Notes: generated from the letters alone by a model not told the origin. Counted from the first letter of the stretch, positions 1 through 9,079 are shown. The stretch is DNA of 64,000 nucleotides from Streptomyces sp. NRRL F-2580 (GCF_000720115.1 NZ_JOIR01000037.1:1-64000), one strand, 5' to 3'. Translations and numbers: made by a program.

Positions 1-95
1 AAACGCCCGGTTACATTCCGAACCCGGAAGCTAAGCCTTTCAGCGCCGATGGTACTGCAGGGGGGACCCTGTGGGAGAGTAGGACGCCGCCGAAC
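1..95 (+). rRNA. rrf: 5S ribosomal RNA, 3' part (5' end outside the window)
   Basis: The first bases match the internal and 3' part of actinobacterial 5S rRNA, including the conserved stretch CCGAACCCGGAAGCTAAGCC at 18-37 and the 3' segment ending near GCCGCCGAAC at 86-95. About 25 nt of the 5' end lie upstream of the window. It closes an rRNA operon transcribed into the window and is followed within 10 nt by a strong terminator. The exact 3' end is set by analogy with other Streptomyces 5S genes. Confidence 0.95.
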
Positions 96-103
96 AATCT
101 TTC

Positions 104-150
104 AAAGGACCCTTGGTCCAGCGTTCAACGCTGGACCAAGGGTCCTTTTT
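104..150 (+). terminator. rRNA operon intrinsic terminator
   Basis: A perfect inverted repeat lies just after the 5S gene: the arm at 104-123 pairs with 129-148 over 20 bp around a short TTCAA centre. The right arm runs into a T-rich tract at 146-151. Hairpin plus U tract fits a factor-independent terminator for the rRNA operon. Confidence 0.9.
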
Positions 151-235
151 TGTTTCACCTCTTTACGCCGAAGCGCGGCCATGGGTTGGTTGCGCGAGAA
201 TGACTAGCGGTACCCCGAAGACAGGAGTCACACCC

Positions 236-877
236 ATGTCCAACTCTCCCGACGATCGTCCGGAGCGCGAGCCTCGGCGCAACGACGGCGGTGACAGGGG
301 CGGCTACCGCGGGGGCCGTGACGACCGTGGTGGCGACCGTCCCCCGTTCCGTCGTGACGACCGTGGTGCCAGTGGTCGTCCGTCCAGCGGCGGCGGCGGC
401 TTCCGTCGCGATGACCGTGGCGGGCGTCCCGCCGGCGGTGGTGGCGGCGGTTTCCGCCGTGACGACCGCGGTGGCGACCGTCCCAGCTACCCCCGCCGTG
501 ACGACGACCGTGGTGGCCGTCCCTCCGGTGGCGGTGGCGGCTTCCGTCGCGATGACCGTGGCGGGGACCGCCCGAGCTTCCCGCGCCGCGATGACCGTGG
601 CGGGGACCGTCCCTCGTACCCCCGTCGTGATGACCGTGGTGGCGACCGTCCGAGCTTCCCGCGTCGCGATGACGACCGTGGTGGTTTCCGCGGTGGTCGT
701 GACGACCGCGGTGGCGACCGCCCGTCCTACCCGCGTCGCGACGACCGCGGTGGCGACCGTCCGAGCTTCCCGCGTCGTGATGACGACCGTGGTGGTTTCC
801 GCGGTGGTCGTGACGACCGTGGCGGCGACCGCCCGTCCTACCCCCGTCGCGACGACCGTGGTGGCGACGCGTCGTGA
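236..877 (+). CDS. RGG/DR-repeat N-terminal part of a TPR-type protein (frame broken at about 870)
   Basis: The ATG at 236 follows CAGGAG-like bases (220-226) and opens with MSNSPDDRPE. The product is then almost wholly low complexity: repeats of DDRGGDRP, SYPRR, SFPRR and FRGG, typical of RGG-type RNA-binding or disordered regions. The frame stops at 875-877, but the same repeats continue in another frame to about 1090. A conserved helical domain then follows in the original frame (1106-1984). Intact homologues in Streptomyces, from memory, are single proteins, so this is the 5' part of one gene. At 868-877 about 14 bases of a repeat appear to be missing. No function is established for the repeat region. 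Confidence 0.6.
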   Translation: MSNSPDDRPEREPRRNDGGDRGGYRGGRDDRGGDRPPFRRDDRGASGRPSSGGGGFRRDDRGGRPAGGGGGGFRRDDRGGDRPSYPRRDDDRGGRPSGGGGGFRRDDRGGDRPSFPRRDDRGGDRPSYPRRDDRGGDRPSFPRRDDDRGGFRGGRDDRGGDRPSYPRRDDRGGDRPSFPRRDDDRGGFRGGRDDRGGDRPSYPRRDDRGGDAS

Positions 878-1090
878 TGACCGTGGTGACCGTCCCACCG
901 GCGGCGGTGGCGGCGGCTTCCGTCGCGACGACCGTGGCGGCGACCGTCCGAGCTTCCCGCGTCGCGACGACCGTGGCGAGCGTCCCTCGTACCCGCGTCG
1001 TGATGACGACCGTGGTGGTTTCCGCGGTGGTCGTGACGACCGTGGCGGCGACCGCCCGTCCTACCCCCGTCGCGACGACCGTGGTGGCGA
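290..1090 (+). repeat. Tandem degenerate repeats encoding DDRGGDRP(S)YPRR units
   Basis: Roughly 800 bp of imperfect tandem units of about 33-45 nt, each carrying variants of CGTGACGACCGTGGTGGCGA. The units encode Asp/Arg/Gly-rich peptides. They lie across the break between the two halves of the first protein gene. Such a tract is prone to slippage, recombination and assembly collapse. Confidence 0.8.
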
Positions 1091-1105
1091 GAGATCGACG
1101 CCGAT

Positions 1106-1984
1106 GTGCGCCAGGAGCTGCTGAGCCTGCCCAAGGGCCTGGCCGAAGAGGTCTCGAAGAACCTGGTCATGGTCGCGCGGCTGATCGACGAGGACCCCGA
1201 GCAGGCGTACGCGTACTCGCGCATCGCCCTGCGACTGGCCTCCCGCGTCGCCGCCGTCCGCGAGGCCGCCGGCTTCGCCGCGTACGCCACGCAGAAGTAC
1301 AGCGAGGCCCTCGCGGAGTTCCGTGCCGCCAAGCGCATGACCGGCTCGGTCGAGCTGTGGCCCGTCATGGCCGACTGCGAGCGCGGCCTCGGCCGTCCGG
1401 AGCGGGCGCTGGCCATGGCCGGTGAGCCCGAGGTGCAGAAGCTGGACAAGGCCGGCCAGGTCGAGATGCGTCTGGTCGCGGCCGGTGCCCGGCGGGACCA
1501 GGGGCAGCTCGAAGCGGCCATCGTGACCCTGCAGAGCCCGGAGCTGGCCTCCAGCTCCGTCCAGCCCTGGACCGCGCGCCTGCGGTACGCCTACGCCGAC
1601 GCCCTGCTGGCGGCCGGTCGTGAGGACGAGGCGCGCGAGTGGTTCGGCAAGACCCTCGAAGCGGACAAGGACGGGGCCACCGACGCCTCGGACCGTCTCG
1701 CCGAGCTCGACGGTGTCGAGTTCGTCGACGCCGCCGTCGACCTGGCCGACGTCGATGCCGATGTCGAAGGCGACCTCGTCGTCGAGGACGAGATCGACGA
1801 CGAGGACGAGGACGAGGACGAGGACGATGACGAGGACGCGGCGGAGATCGCCGCGGCCGAGCGCGCCTCCGACGTCGCCGAGTACTACGACGAGGACGAC
1901 GAGGAGTACGAGCCGCTGGAGCAGTCCGCGGCCGACGCCGACGTCGAGGACGCCGCGCAGGACTCGGGCCGCGACAAGGCCTGA
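1106..1984 (+). CDS. TPR-like C-terminal part of the RGG-repeat protein, acidic tail
   Basis: The reading frame upstream is coding back to about 1092 (EIDADVRQELL), so GTG 1106 is only the first possible start of the separated fragment. Residues 1-190 are helical and TPR-like (LIDEDPEQAYAYSRIAL, YATQKYSEALAEF), a typical protein-interaction scaffold. The last about 100 residues are extremely acidic, with a DEDEDEDEDDDED run near 1800-1840. It belongs with the 236-877 fragment. Two compensating indels separate the halves: the first moves the frame by +1, the second restores it. Either the gene is broken in this strain or the assembly lost repeat bases. The terminator at 2004 ends the unit. Confidence 0.7.
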   Translation: MRQELLSLPKGLAEEVSKNLVMVARLIDEDPEQAYAYSRIALRLASRVAAVREAAGFAAYATQKYSEALAEFRAAKRMTGSVELWPVMADCERGLGRPERALAMAGEPEVQKLDKAGQVEMRLVAAGARRDQGQLEAAIVTLQSPELASSSVQPWTARLRYAYADALLAAGREDEAREWFGKTLEADKDGATDASDRLAELDGVEFVDAAVDLADVDADVEGDLVVEDEIDDEDEDEDEDDDEDAAEIAAAERASDVAEYYDEDDEEYEPLEQSAADADVEDAAQDSGRDKA

Positions 1985-2003
1985 AGCACGGTGAACGCAT
2001 GAG

Positions 2004-2039
2004 AAAGGGCGGTACCCCCGGTGGGGTACCGCCCTTTTT
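2004..2039. terminator. Bidirectional intrinsic terminator
   Basis: A 15-bp perfect stem (2004-2018 with 2023-2037, loop CGGT) is flanked by A-rich and T-rich ends. It can terminate both the TPR gene (+) and the convergent DUF1015 gene (-). Confidence 0.85.
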
Positions 2040-2054
2040 CGTGTCCGGAGTGGT

Positions 2055-3326
2055 TCAGCCCAGCCCGCGCAGGACCAGGCCGGTGGCCGGTTTCGGTCCG
2101 AAGGAGGTGGACTTGCGGGGCATGGTGACGCCCTGGCGGGCCAGGTCGCGTACGACTTCCTCCCGTACCGGGTGCAGCAGCACGGCGGTGCCCCCGTGGC
2201 GTTCGGCCATGGCCACGGTGGAGGCGGCGTCGTGGATGTACGTGATCTCCTCGGGGGCGTCCGGAACGTGCCAGAGGGCGTCGAGCAGGGTCGCGTGCAG
2301 CACGGTGGCGTCCAGCCGGCGCCAGGCCTCCGGGCGGTCGTGGCGGACCGTGCGGTCGAGGAGCGCCAGGTCGGGATGGGTGACCAGGTGGAAGGCGCCG
2401 TCGCCGGTGAGCAGGAAGGCGTTGCCGCGTTCCGAGGCGTCGGCGAGGGCTTCCAGGGCCAGCGGGAGCGGTCCGTCGACCGGGGTGACGCGGAAGTGGC
2501 CGCCGAGGGCGGCGAGGGCGTCGGAGACGGGGAGCCGGCGCAGCATCCGGTGGATCGCGCGGACCTGGAGCGGGTAGCGGGCGGTGTCCACGAGGAGGAC
2601 GAGCCCGAAGTCCCATGCCGTGGGGGAGCCGTGCTCCTCCTGGAGGCGCAGGTACGTCGCCCAGCGGTGGTGGCCGTCGGCGATGAGGGCCTGGCGGTGG
2701 CTGAGGTCCGCCGTGACCGTGGCGAGCTCGTCCGGGTCGGTGATGGCCCACAGGCGGTGCTGGAAGCCGTCCTCGGTGGTCGTCGACAGCAGGGGCGCGC
2801 GCTGGGCGGTCCGCTCGACGACGGCGGCCGCTCCCGTGCCGGGGTCGTCGCCCCGGTAAGTGAGGAGCAGGGGTTCGAGGTTGGCCGAGGTGGCCCGCAT
2901 CAGGCCGGCCCGGTCGGTGACCACGTCCGGCATGACGTCCTCGTGGGGAAGGACGATGCCCGCGTCCGCGGTGGACAGGGCGAGGGCGCCGATGACACCG
3001 CGCTGGAGCAGACCGGCCTTGCGCTGTTCGTACACGTACAGCGCGGGCTCGGGGTCGGCGCTGAGGATGCCCTTGGCGAGCCAGTCGTGCAGGGTGCGGG
3101 CGGCCTGTTCGTTGCGCGCGGCCGGGGTGCCGGCCTGCGGGAGGATCAGGCGGACGATGTTGTGCGGATCGGCGGATTCGAGGTGGTCGACTCCATCGGG
3201 GCGCACGACCACGTCGTACGGCGGGGAGGTGACGGCGGCGAGGCTGCCGACACGCTCCGGGACGTAGCGCAGGCCATGGAACGGGATCAGTCGCAGCCCT
3301 TGGTCCGCGCTGCCAGGTGTGGTCAT
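2055..3326 (-). CDS. DUF1015 family protein
   Basis: The 423-residue product has the usual length for DUF1015 proteins and the N-terminal sequence RLIPFHGLRYVPERVGSLAAVTSPPYDVV typical of the family in pieces (FHGLRY, SPPYDV). An internal block, ADGHHRWATYLRL, is the best conserved motif. The family is sometimes called SerC-associated or HTH-like, but its reaction is not established. The ATG at 3324-3326 was chosen because the conserved N terminus begins shortly after it. A longer open frame exists upstream, but it is not family-like and overlaps the divergent promoter region. It is transcribed divergently from the HAD-IIA gene (about 110 bp between them). Confidence 0.85.
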   Translation of the reverse strand: MTTPGSADQGLRLIPFHGLRYVPERVGSLAAVTSPPYDVVVRPDGVDHLESADPHNIVRLILPQAGTPAARNEQAARTLHDWLAKGILSADPEPALYVYEQRKAGLLQRGVIGALALSTADAGIVLPHEDVMPDVVTDRAGLMRATSANLEPLLLTYRGDDPGTGAAAVVERTAQRAPLLSTTTEDGFQHRLWAITDPDELATVTADLSHRQALIADGHHRWATYLRLQEEHGSPTAWDFGLVLLVDTARYPLQVRAIHRMLRRLPVSDALAALGGHFRVTPVDGPLPLALEALADASERGNAFLLTGDGAFHLVTHPDLALLDRTVRHDRPEAWRRLDATVLHATLLDALWHVPDAPEEITYIHDAASTVAMAERHGGTAVLLHPVREEVVRDLARQGVTMPRKSTSFGPKPATGLVLRGLG

Positions 3327-3438
3327 TGGTGCATGGTAAGTCGCGTCTCGCCATGCGGGATGATCGGGGCAGTGCAGAATCGGACAAGATCGATCTCCCC
3401 CGGCCGGCGCCGGGAGGGCACCGAGAGGAGCGGACGCG

Positions 3439-4476
3439 ATGACCCGGCAGAGCAGGACCAGTCCCGCGGCGAGTGAGCAGAGTCTGCACCAGGCGTACGA
3501 CACGGCCCTGCTGGACCTCGACGGAGTGGTGTACGCGGGCGGCGAGGCCATCGCGTACGCCGTGGAGTCCCTGGCCGCGGCGCGGGCCGACGGCATGCAC
3601 CTCGCCTACGTCACCAACAACGCGCTGCGGACCCCGGACGCCGTCGCGGAGCACCTGGGCGAGCTGGGCATCCCCACGGAAGCGGCCGAGGTGATCACCT
3701 CGGCGCAGGCGGTGGCCCGGCTGATCTCGGAGCAGGTGGAGCCGGGCTCGAAGGTGCTGGTGATCGGCGGGGAGGGGCTGCGGGTCGCGCTGCGCGAGCG
3801 CGGGCTGGTGCCGGTGGAGTCGGCCGAGGAGGAGGGCCTGGCGGCGGTGGTGCAGGGATACGGGGGTCCCGAACTGCCCTGGGGGCGCTTCGCGGAGGCC
3901 TCGTACGCGATCAACCGCGGGGTGCCGTGGTTCGCGTCGAACACCGACCTGACGATCCCGGGGACGCGGGGGATCGGGCCGGGCAACGGGGCCGCGGTGG
4001 AGGTCGTACGGATCGCCACGGGCGCGGAGCCACAGGTGGCGGGCAAGCCGCTGCCCCCGATGCACCGGGAGACGGTGCTGCGGACGGGGGCGGAGCGGCC
4101 GCTGGTGGTCGGGGACCGGCTGGACACCGACATCGAGGGTGCCTTCAACGGGGAGGTGGACTCGCTGCTGGTGCTGACCGGGGTGACGGACGCGGAGCAG
4201 CTGGTGCGGGCCGAGCCGAGGCACCGGCCGACGTACGTGGACCGGGACCTGCGGGGGCTGTTGACGGGGCAGCCGGAGGTGGAGCCGGCCTCGGAGGGGT
4301 TCCGTTGCGGCGGCTGGACCGCGGTCGCGCTGAACCGCGGTGTGCTGGAGCTGCGTGGGGAGGGCGGGGATCCGGTCGACGGGCTGCGGGCGCTGTGCGC
4401 GGCGGCCTGGACGGCGGCCGGGGACGGGGTCTGCACGCTGGACGCGGCGAAGGCGCTGGCCAGGCTGGGTCTTTAG
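3439..4476 (+). CDS. HAD-IIA family hydrolase (NagD-like phosphatase)
   Basis: A 345-residue cytosolic phosphatase of the haloacid dehalogenase superfamily. Motif I DLDG is at residues 26-29 (nucleophile Asp26, general acid Asp28), motif II contains TNN at 59-61, and motif IV GDRLDTD is at about 225-231. The cap between motifs is the C2 type used by NagD, PGP and pyridoxal-phosphate phosphatases. About 75 extra residues follow motif IV, longer than in typical NagD proteins and ending in a small helical domain. The ATG is preceded by GAGAGGAG at 3422-3429. Substrate unknown; phosphoglycolate- or nucleotide-type phosphatase activity is possible. Confidence 0.88.
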   Translation: MTRQSRTSPAASEQSLHQAYDTALLDLDGVVYAGGEAIAYAVESLAAARADGMHLAYVTNNALRTPDAVAEHLGELGIPTEAAEVITSAQAVARLISEQVEPGSKVLVIGGEGLRVALRERGLVPVESAEEEGLAAVVQGYGGPELPWGRFAEASYAINRGVPWFASNTDLTIPGTRGIGPGNGAAVEVVRIATGAEPQVAGKPLPPMHRETVLRTGAERPLVVGDRLDTDIEGAFNGEVDSLLVLTGVTDAEQLVRAEPRHRPTYVDRDLRGLLTGQPEVEPASEGFRCGGWTAVALNRGVLELRGEGGDPVDGLRALCAAAWTAAGDGVCTLDAAKALARLGL

Positions 4477-4502
4477 GGCTGAACGGGCGATCCGCGCAAG
4501 GT

Positions 4503-4521
4503 GCAGGGTAGGCTAACCTAA
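4503..4521 (+). promoter_or_regulatory. Iron box (DmdR/IdeR operator) and probable leaderless promoter
   Basis: The 19-mer at 4503-4521 matches the actinobacterial iron box TTAGGTTAGGCTAACCTAA at 16 of 19 positions, with the right 13 bases identical. It lies 5 nt before the GTG of the siderophore permease. TAACCT at 4514-4519 is placed as a -10 element for a transcript starting at the GTG itself, so repressor binding would cover the promoter. Iron-dependent repression by a DmdR1-type protein is inferred from the match. Confidence 0.85.
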
Positions 4522-4526
4522 CTCGC

Positions 4527-5585
4527 GTGTTGGTCGAGAGCCCCCCTGAATCCGAACCGAGCGCGGCGCCCGAACAGGCCGTCGGCGCCCGCCCGCGCCA
4601 TGCCGCGCGCGTCGCCGGTCTGCTGGCCGCCCTCGCGGTGCTCGCGCTGATCGCGGTCGTGAGCATCGCCGTGGGCGCCAGGCAGATGCCCCTGGACGAG
4701 GTCTGGCACGGCCTGTTCGCCTACGCGGGAACGCCCTCCGACGTGGTGGTGCGGGACCTGCGGGTCCCGCGCACCCTCCTCGGGCTGATGGTCGGACTGG
4801 GCCTCGGCCTGTCCGGCGCCGTGATGCAGGCGCTGACCCGCAACCCGCTGGCCGAGCCCGGCATCCTCGGCGTCAACGCCGGCGCCGCGGCCGCCGTGGT
4901 CTCCGCGATCAGCTTCTTCGGCGCGACGTCCATCCGCGCGTTCGTGTGGTGGGCCTTCCTCGGCGCCGCCGTCGTCTCGGTCGTCGTGTACGTGCTCGGC
5001 GGCAGCCGCAGCGCGACCCCGGTGCGCCTCGCGCTCGCCGGTACGGCGGCCAGCGCGGCCCTGGTCGGCTACATCAACGCCGTGCAGCTGATGGACAGCA
5101 AGGCGCTGGACAAGCTCCGCTTCTGGACGGTGGGTTCGCTGGCCTCGGCCAACATGGACACCGTCCGCCAGGTCGCCCCCTTCCTGATCGTCGGCGCGGT
5201 GCTCGCGCTGTCGCTCGGCCGCCCGCTGAACGCGATGGCCATGGGTGACGACACGGCGCGGGCGCTCGGCGCGCACCTGACGCGGACCCGGATCGCCGCC
5301 ATGGTCGCCATCACCCTGCTGTGCGGTGCGGCGACCGCCGCGTGCGGGCCCATCGTCTTCATCGGCCTGATGATCCCGCACCTCGTCCGGGCGTTCACCG
5401 GTCCCGACATGCGCTGGGTGCTCGCGTACTCGGCCGTCCTGTCGCCCGTCCTGCTGCTCGGCGCCGACGTCGTAGGCCGTGTCGTCACCCGGCCCGCCGA
5501 ACTGCAGGTAGGCGTCGTGACCGCGCTCATCGGCGGCCCCGTCTTCATCTACCTGGTTCGGCGCAAGAGGATGGCCCAGCTGTGA
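4527..5585 (+). CDS. FecCD-type siderophore ABC transporter permease 1
   Basis: A 352-residue polytopic membrane protein with about nine to ten hydrophobic segments. It has the FecCD signatures RVPRTLLGLMVGLGLGLSG in parts, ALTRNPLAEPGILG, and near the C terminus GPIVFIGLMIPHLVR. It forms half of the membrane channel for ferric-siderophore import with the next gene product. The GTG start at 4527 lies directly behind an iron box with no Shine-Dalgarno sequence, which suggests a leaderless mRNA. The stop overlaps the start of the second permease (GTGA). No substrate-binding protein is encoded here, so the binding lipoprotein must be elsewhere. Confidence 0.93.
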   Translation: MLVESPPESEPSAAPEQAVGARPRHAARVAGLLAALAVLALIAVVSIAVGARQMPLDEVWHGLFAYAGTPSDVVVRDLRVPRTLLGLMVGLGLGLSGAVMQALTRNPLAEPGILGVNAGAAAAVVSAISFFGATSIRAFVWWAFLGAAVVSVVVYVLGGSRSATPVRLALAGTAASAALVGYINAVQLMDSKALDKLRFWTVGSLASANMDTVRQVAPFLIVGAVLALSLGRPLNAMAMGDDTARALGAHLTRTRIAAMVAITLLCGAATAACGPIVFIGLMIPHLVRAFTGPDMRWVLAYSAVLSPVLLLGADVVGRVVTRPAELQVGVVTALIGGPVFIYLVRRKRMAQL

Positions 5586-6661
5586 CCGTGACCGCCACCG
5601 TGAACGACACACCGCGCAAGGGCCGGTCCGGGCCCCGCCCGGTGCACCTGCCCGGCGGGATCTCGCTGCGCGTCGAGGGGCGCGCGCTGGCCGTCGGGCT
5701 CCTGCTCGCCGGCGCGACGCTCGCGCTGGCCGTGCTGCTCATCGGCACCGGCGACTTCGAGATCGCACCGTGGGACGTCGTCCAGACCCTGCTGGGCAAC
5801 GGCACCCCCGCCGACGACTTCATCGTCAACGACCTGCGGCTGCCGCGGGTCCTGGTCGCCCTGCTCGTCGGGGCCGCCCTCGGGATGGCCGGCGCTGTCT
5901 TCCAGTCGGTCTCCCGCAATCCGCTCGGCTCCCCCGACCTGTTGGGCTTCGGGTACGGCTCGGTGGTCGGCGCGCTCGTCGTCATCATCCTGTTCAAGGG
6001 CGACGCCACCGAGGTGGCCGTCGGCGCGCTGATCGGCGGCCTGCTGGCCGGAGCCGCCGTCTACCTGCTGGCGTACAAGCAGGGCATCCAGGGCTACCGG
6101 CTCGTGCTGGTCGGCATCGGCGCCTCCGCCATGCTCATCGCCGTGATCCAGTACCTGATCACGAAGGCCCAGATGGTCGAGGCGACCCGCGCCATGGTCT
6201 GGCTGACCGGCTCGCTGGCCGGCCGCGACTGGGCGCAGGTGTGGCCGCTGCTCGCGGTCTGCGCGGTGCTCTTCCCCCTGGTCCTCGGGCAGGGCAGGGC
6301 CCTGCGGATGATGGAGATGGGCGACGACGCCGCGTACGCCCTCGGGGTGCCGGTGGAGCGGACGCGGCTGCTGCTGATGCTCGCGGCGATCCTGCTCACC
6401 ACCGCGGCGAGCGCGGCGGCCGGGCCCATCAGCTTCGTCGCGCTGGCCGCGCCGCAGCTGGCCCGGCGGCTCACCCGCTCGCCCGGCGGGAACCTGCTGA
6501 CCGCCGCGCTGATGGGCTCGGTGCTGCTGATGGTGTCCGACTGGGCCTCACAGCGGGCCTTCGGCGCCGACCAGTTGCCGGTGGGCGTGGTGACCGGGCT
6601 GGTCGGCGGCGTCTACCTGCTCTGGCTGCTCGTCACCGAGCGCAAGGCGGGACGTATATGA
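5582..6661 (+). CDS. FecCD-type siderophore ABC transporter permease 2
   Basis: A 359-residue partner permease. FecCD motifs are seen as LRLPRVLVALLVGAALGMAG, SRNPLGSPDLLG and GPISFVALAAPQLARRL. The GTG at 5582 overlaps the stop of permease 1 by 4 nt, indicating translational coupling. Together with permease 1 it should form the heterodimeric membrane part of a type II (BtuCD-like) importer. Expression should follow the iron box at 4503. The end overlaps the ATPase start (ATGA). Confidence 0.93.
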   Translation: MTVTATVNDTPRKGRSGPRPVHLPGGISLRVEGRALAVGLLLAGATLALAVLLIGTGDFEIAPWDVVQTLLGNGTPADDFIVNDLRLPRVLVALLVGAALGMAGAVFQSVSRNPLGSPDLLGFGYGSVVGALVVIILFKGDATEVAVGALIGGLLAGAAVYLLAYKQGIQGYRLVLVGIGASAMLIAVIQYLITKAQMVEATRAMVWLTGSLAGRDWAQVWPLLAVCAVLFPLVLGQGRALRMMEMGDDAAYALGVPVERTRLLLMLAAILLTTAASAAAGPISFVALAAPQLARRLTRSPGGNLLTAALMGSVLLMVSDWASQRAFGADQLPVGVVTGLVGGVYLLWLLVTERKAGRI

Positions 6662-7491
6662 ACCTGACGAGGAGTACGCAAGTGCAGCGGCTGACCGCGG
6701 AGAACGTGACGCTCGGCTACGACCAGCGGGTCATCGCCGAAGACCTGTCGGTGGAGATCCCCGACCACTCCTTCACGGTGATCGTCGGCCCCAACGCCTG
6801 CGGCAAGTCCACGCTGCTGCGGGCCCTGTCGCGGATGCTGAAGCCGTCCGCCGGGCGGGTGCTGCTGGACGGGCAGGCCATCGGGTCGATGCCGGCGAAG
6901 AAGGTCGCCAAGACCCTGGGGCTGCTCCCGCAGTCCTCGATCGCGCCGGACGGCATCACGGTGGCCGACCTGGTCGCGCGCGGCCGGTACCCGCACCAGG
7001 GGCTGCTGCGGCAGTGGTCGGCCGAGGACGAGCGGGTCGTGAACGAGTCCATGGCCTCGACAGGGGTCGCCGAACTCGCCGACCGGGCCGTGGACGAGCT
7101 GTCGGGCGGGCAGCGGCAGCGGGTGTGGATCGCGATGGCGCTGGCGCAGCAGACGCCGCTGCTGCTGCTCGACGAGCCGACGACCTACCTGGACATCCAG
7201 CACCAGATCGACGTGCTGGACCTGTGCGCGGAGCTGCACGAGAACCAGGGGCGGACGCTGGTCGCGGTGCTGCACGACCTGAACCACGCGGCTCGTTACG
7301 CGACACACCTGATCGCGATGCGGGGCGGGAAGGTCGTGGCGGAGGGGCCGCCGGCGGAGGTGGTGACGGCGGAGCTGGTGGAGAGGGTGTTCGGCCTGAA
7401 GTGCCAGATCATCGACGACCCGGAGACGGGGACGCCGCTGGTGATTCCGGCGGCGCGGCGGTCCCGTGTGGGGGCTCACACGGCGGTGTAG
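6658..7491 (+). CDS. Siderophore ABC transporter ATP-binding protein (FecE-like)
   Basis: A 277-residue ATPase with Walker A GPNACGKST at residues 44-52, signature LSGGQRQR at about 148-155 and Walker B LLLLDEPTTYLD at about 168-179. The following H-loop is VLHDLNHA. DEPTTYLDIQHQ is typical of iron-siderophore ATPases (FecE/FepC/FhuC group). It sits on the inner membrane face and powers the two permeases. The ATG overlaps the permease stop by 4 nt (ATGA). Last gene of the iron-regulated operon; an intergenic repeat follows. Confidence 0.95.
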   Translation: MNLTRSTQVQRLTAENVTLGYDQRVIAEDLSVEIPDHSFTVIVGPNACGKSTLLRALSRMLKPSAGRVLLDGQAIGSMPAKKVAKTLGLLPQSSIAPDGITVADLVARGRYPHQGLLRQWSAEDERVVNESMASTGVAELADRAVDELSGGQRQRVWIAMALAQQTPLLLLDEPTTYLDIQHQIDVLDLCAELHENQGRTLVAVLHDLNHAARYATHLIAMRGGKVVAEGPPAEVVTAELVERVFGLKCQIIDDPETGTPLVIPAARRSRVGAHTAV

Positions 7492-7498
7492 CGCGTGC

Positions 7499-7577
7499 GG
7501 CGCCGTTGCCGGGGGCGCTGCCCGCGGGCCCCCGCGCCTCAAACGCGGCGGGGCCGGATGGTGCGGGCGGGGCCGAT
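7499..7577. repeat. Dispersed GC-rich intergenic repeat, copy 1
   Basis: Between the convergent ATPase and SCP2-like genes. The stretch GGGGGCGCTGCCCGCGGGCC followed by CGCGCCTCAAACGCGGCGGGGC belongs to the same family as the elements at 13252, 24601, 24671 and 52851. It contains a hairpin-forming GC palindrome and a CTCAAACGC core. Confidence 0.6.
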
Positions 7578-7583
7578 CAGGGG

Positions 7584-7931
7584 CTAGAGCAGGCTCTTGA
7601 GCCGGAGGAGGTCGCGGAAGCCGGCTTCGAGTTTGACCCGGCCGGAGGCCCAGGCCTTGGCGAACTTGAGGTCGCCCGCGACCAAGGCGAGGAGGTCGTC
7701 GCCCGTCATCGCGAGGCGGATCTCGGCCTTGGCGGCCGGCGGCCCGGGGGCGACCGCGTCCACGCGGATGCGGCCCCTGTCGAGGCGGCCCGTGAACGTC
7801 TGGTCGAGGTCCGTGATGTGGCAGCTCAGGGAGCGGTCGAGCGCGGCCGCGCCGCGTACGCCGCCGTCGGCCCGGGCGAGATTGCCGGAGAGGGTGTCGA
7901 GTGCTTCGCGGCACTCCTGGATCGTAGCCAT
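7584..7931 (-). CDS. SCP2 sterol-binding-like small protein
   Basis: A 115-residue protein whose second half resembles the SCP2 lipid-binding fold. AKAEIRLAMTGDDLLALVAGDLKFAKAWASGRV contains the LxxGxLxxxxAxxxGKvkl-like pattern seen in SCP2 domains, followed by LEAGFRDLLRLKSLL. Members bind lipids or act as accessory domains; no catalytic motif is expected. ATG 7929-7931 gives a compact protein starting MATIQECREAL. It diverges from the 86-residue gene with about 64 bp between them. Its ligand is unknown. Confidence 0.75.
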   Translation of the reverse strand: MATIQECREALDTLSGNLARADGGVRGAAALDRSLSCHITDLDQTFTGRLDRGRIRVDAVAPGPPAAKAEIRLAMTGDDLLALVAGDLKFAKAWASGRVKLEAGFRDLLRLKSLL

Positions 7932-7995
7932 CGTGATCACGACCGTACCGCAGAGCCGTACGTGGTCGCGGGGCGCTTCGGGGTAGCGTCGGGGC

Positions 7996-8256
7996 ATGAC
8001 CGACGAAGCCCAGGGCGCAGAAGAAGCCGACGGCCAAGCCTCCGCCGGGCCCGCGGGGCCCGTGGCGCTGGGCGTCGTACGCACGCCCACCGGACACGCC
8101 GGCGTGGACGCGCACCTGGCGCGGCTGGCGGACGCGGACCACCTCGCGGCGGACGGACACGTCGAGGTGTACGAGGATGTCCACAGGGGGCTGCGCGAGG
8201 CGCTGACCGCGCTGGACGCACCGCCCGTCCCTGGTCCGTACGAAAACAGGAGCTGA
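7996..8256 (+). CDS. Small hypothetical protein upstream of tlyA
   Basis: An 86-residue acidic protein (MTDEAQGAEEADG...) ending PPVPGPYENRS. The first 25 residues are Ala/Gly/Glu-rich. The rest (TPTGHAGVDAHLARLADAD, VYEDVHRGLREALTAL) looks like a small helical domain. I do not recognise a family with certainty, but a short open frame of this kind commonly precedes tlyA in Streptomyces. The ATG at 7996 has the GC-rich third positions of its neighbours, and the stop is only 8 nt before tlyA, so the two are probably co-transcribed. Confidence 0.7.
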   Translation: MTDEAQGAEEADGQASAGPAGPVALGVVRTPTGHAGVDAHLARLADADHLAADGHVEVYEDVHRGLREALTALDAPPVPGPYENRS

Positions 8257-8263
8257 ACCGAAC

Positions 8264-9075
<812 letters not shown>

Positions 9076-9079
<4 letters not shown>

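Noticed and set aside
113-235. Upstream extension of the first coding frame to TTG 113
   Set aside because: It starts inside the rRNA terminator, and the family-like sequence with a ribosome binding site begins at ATG 236.
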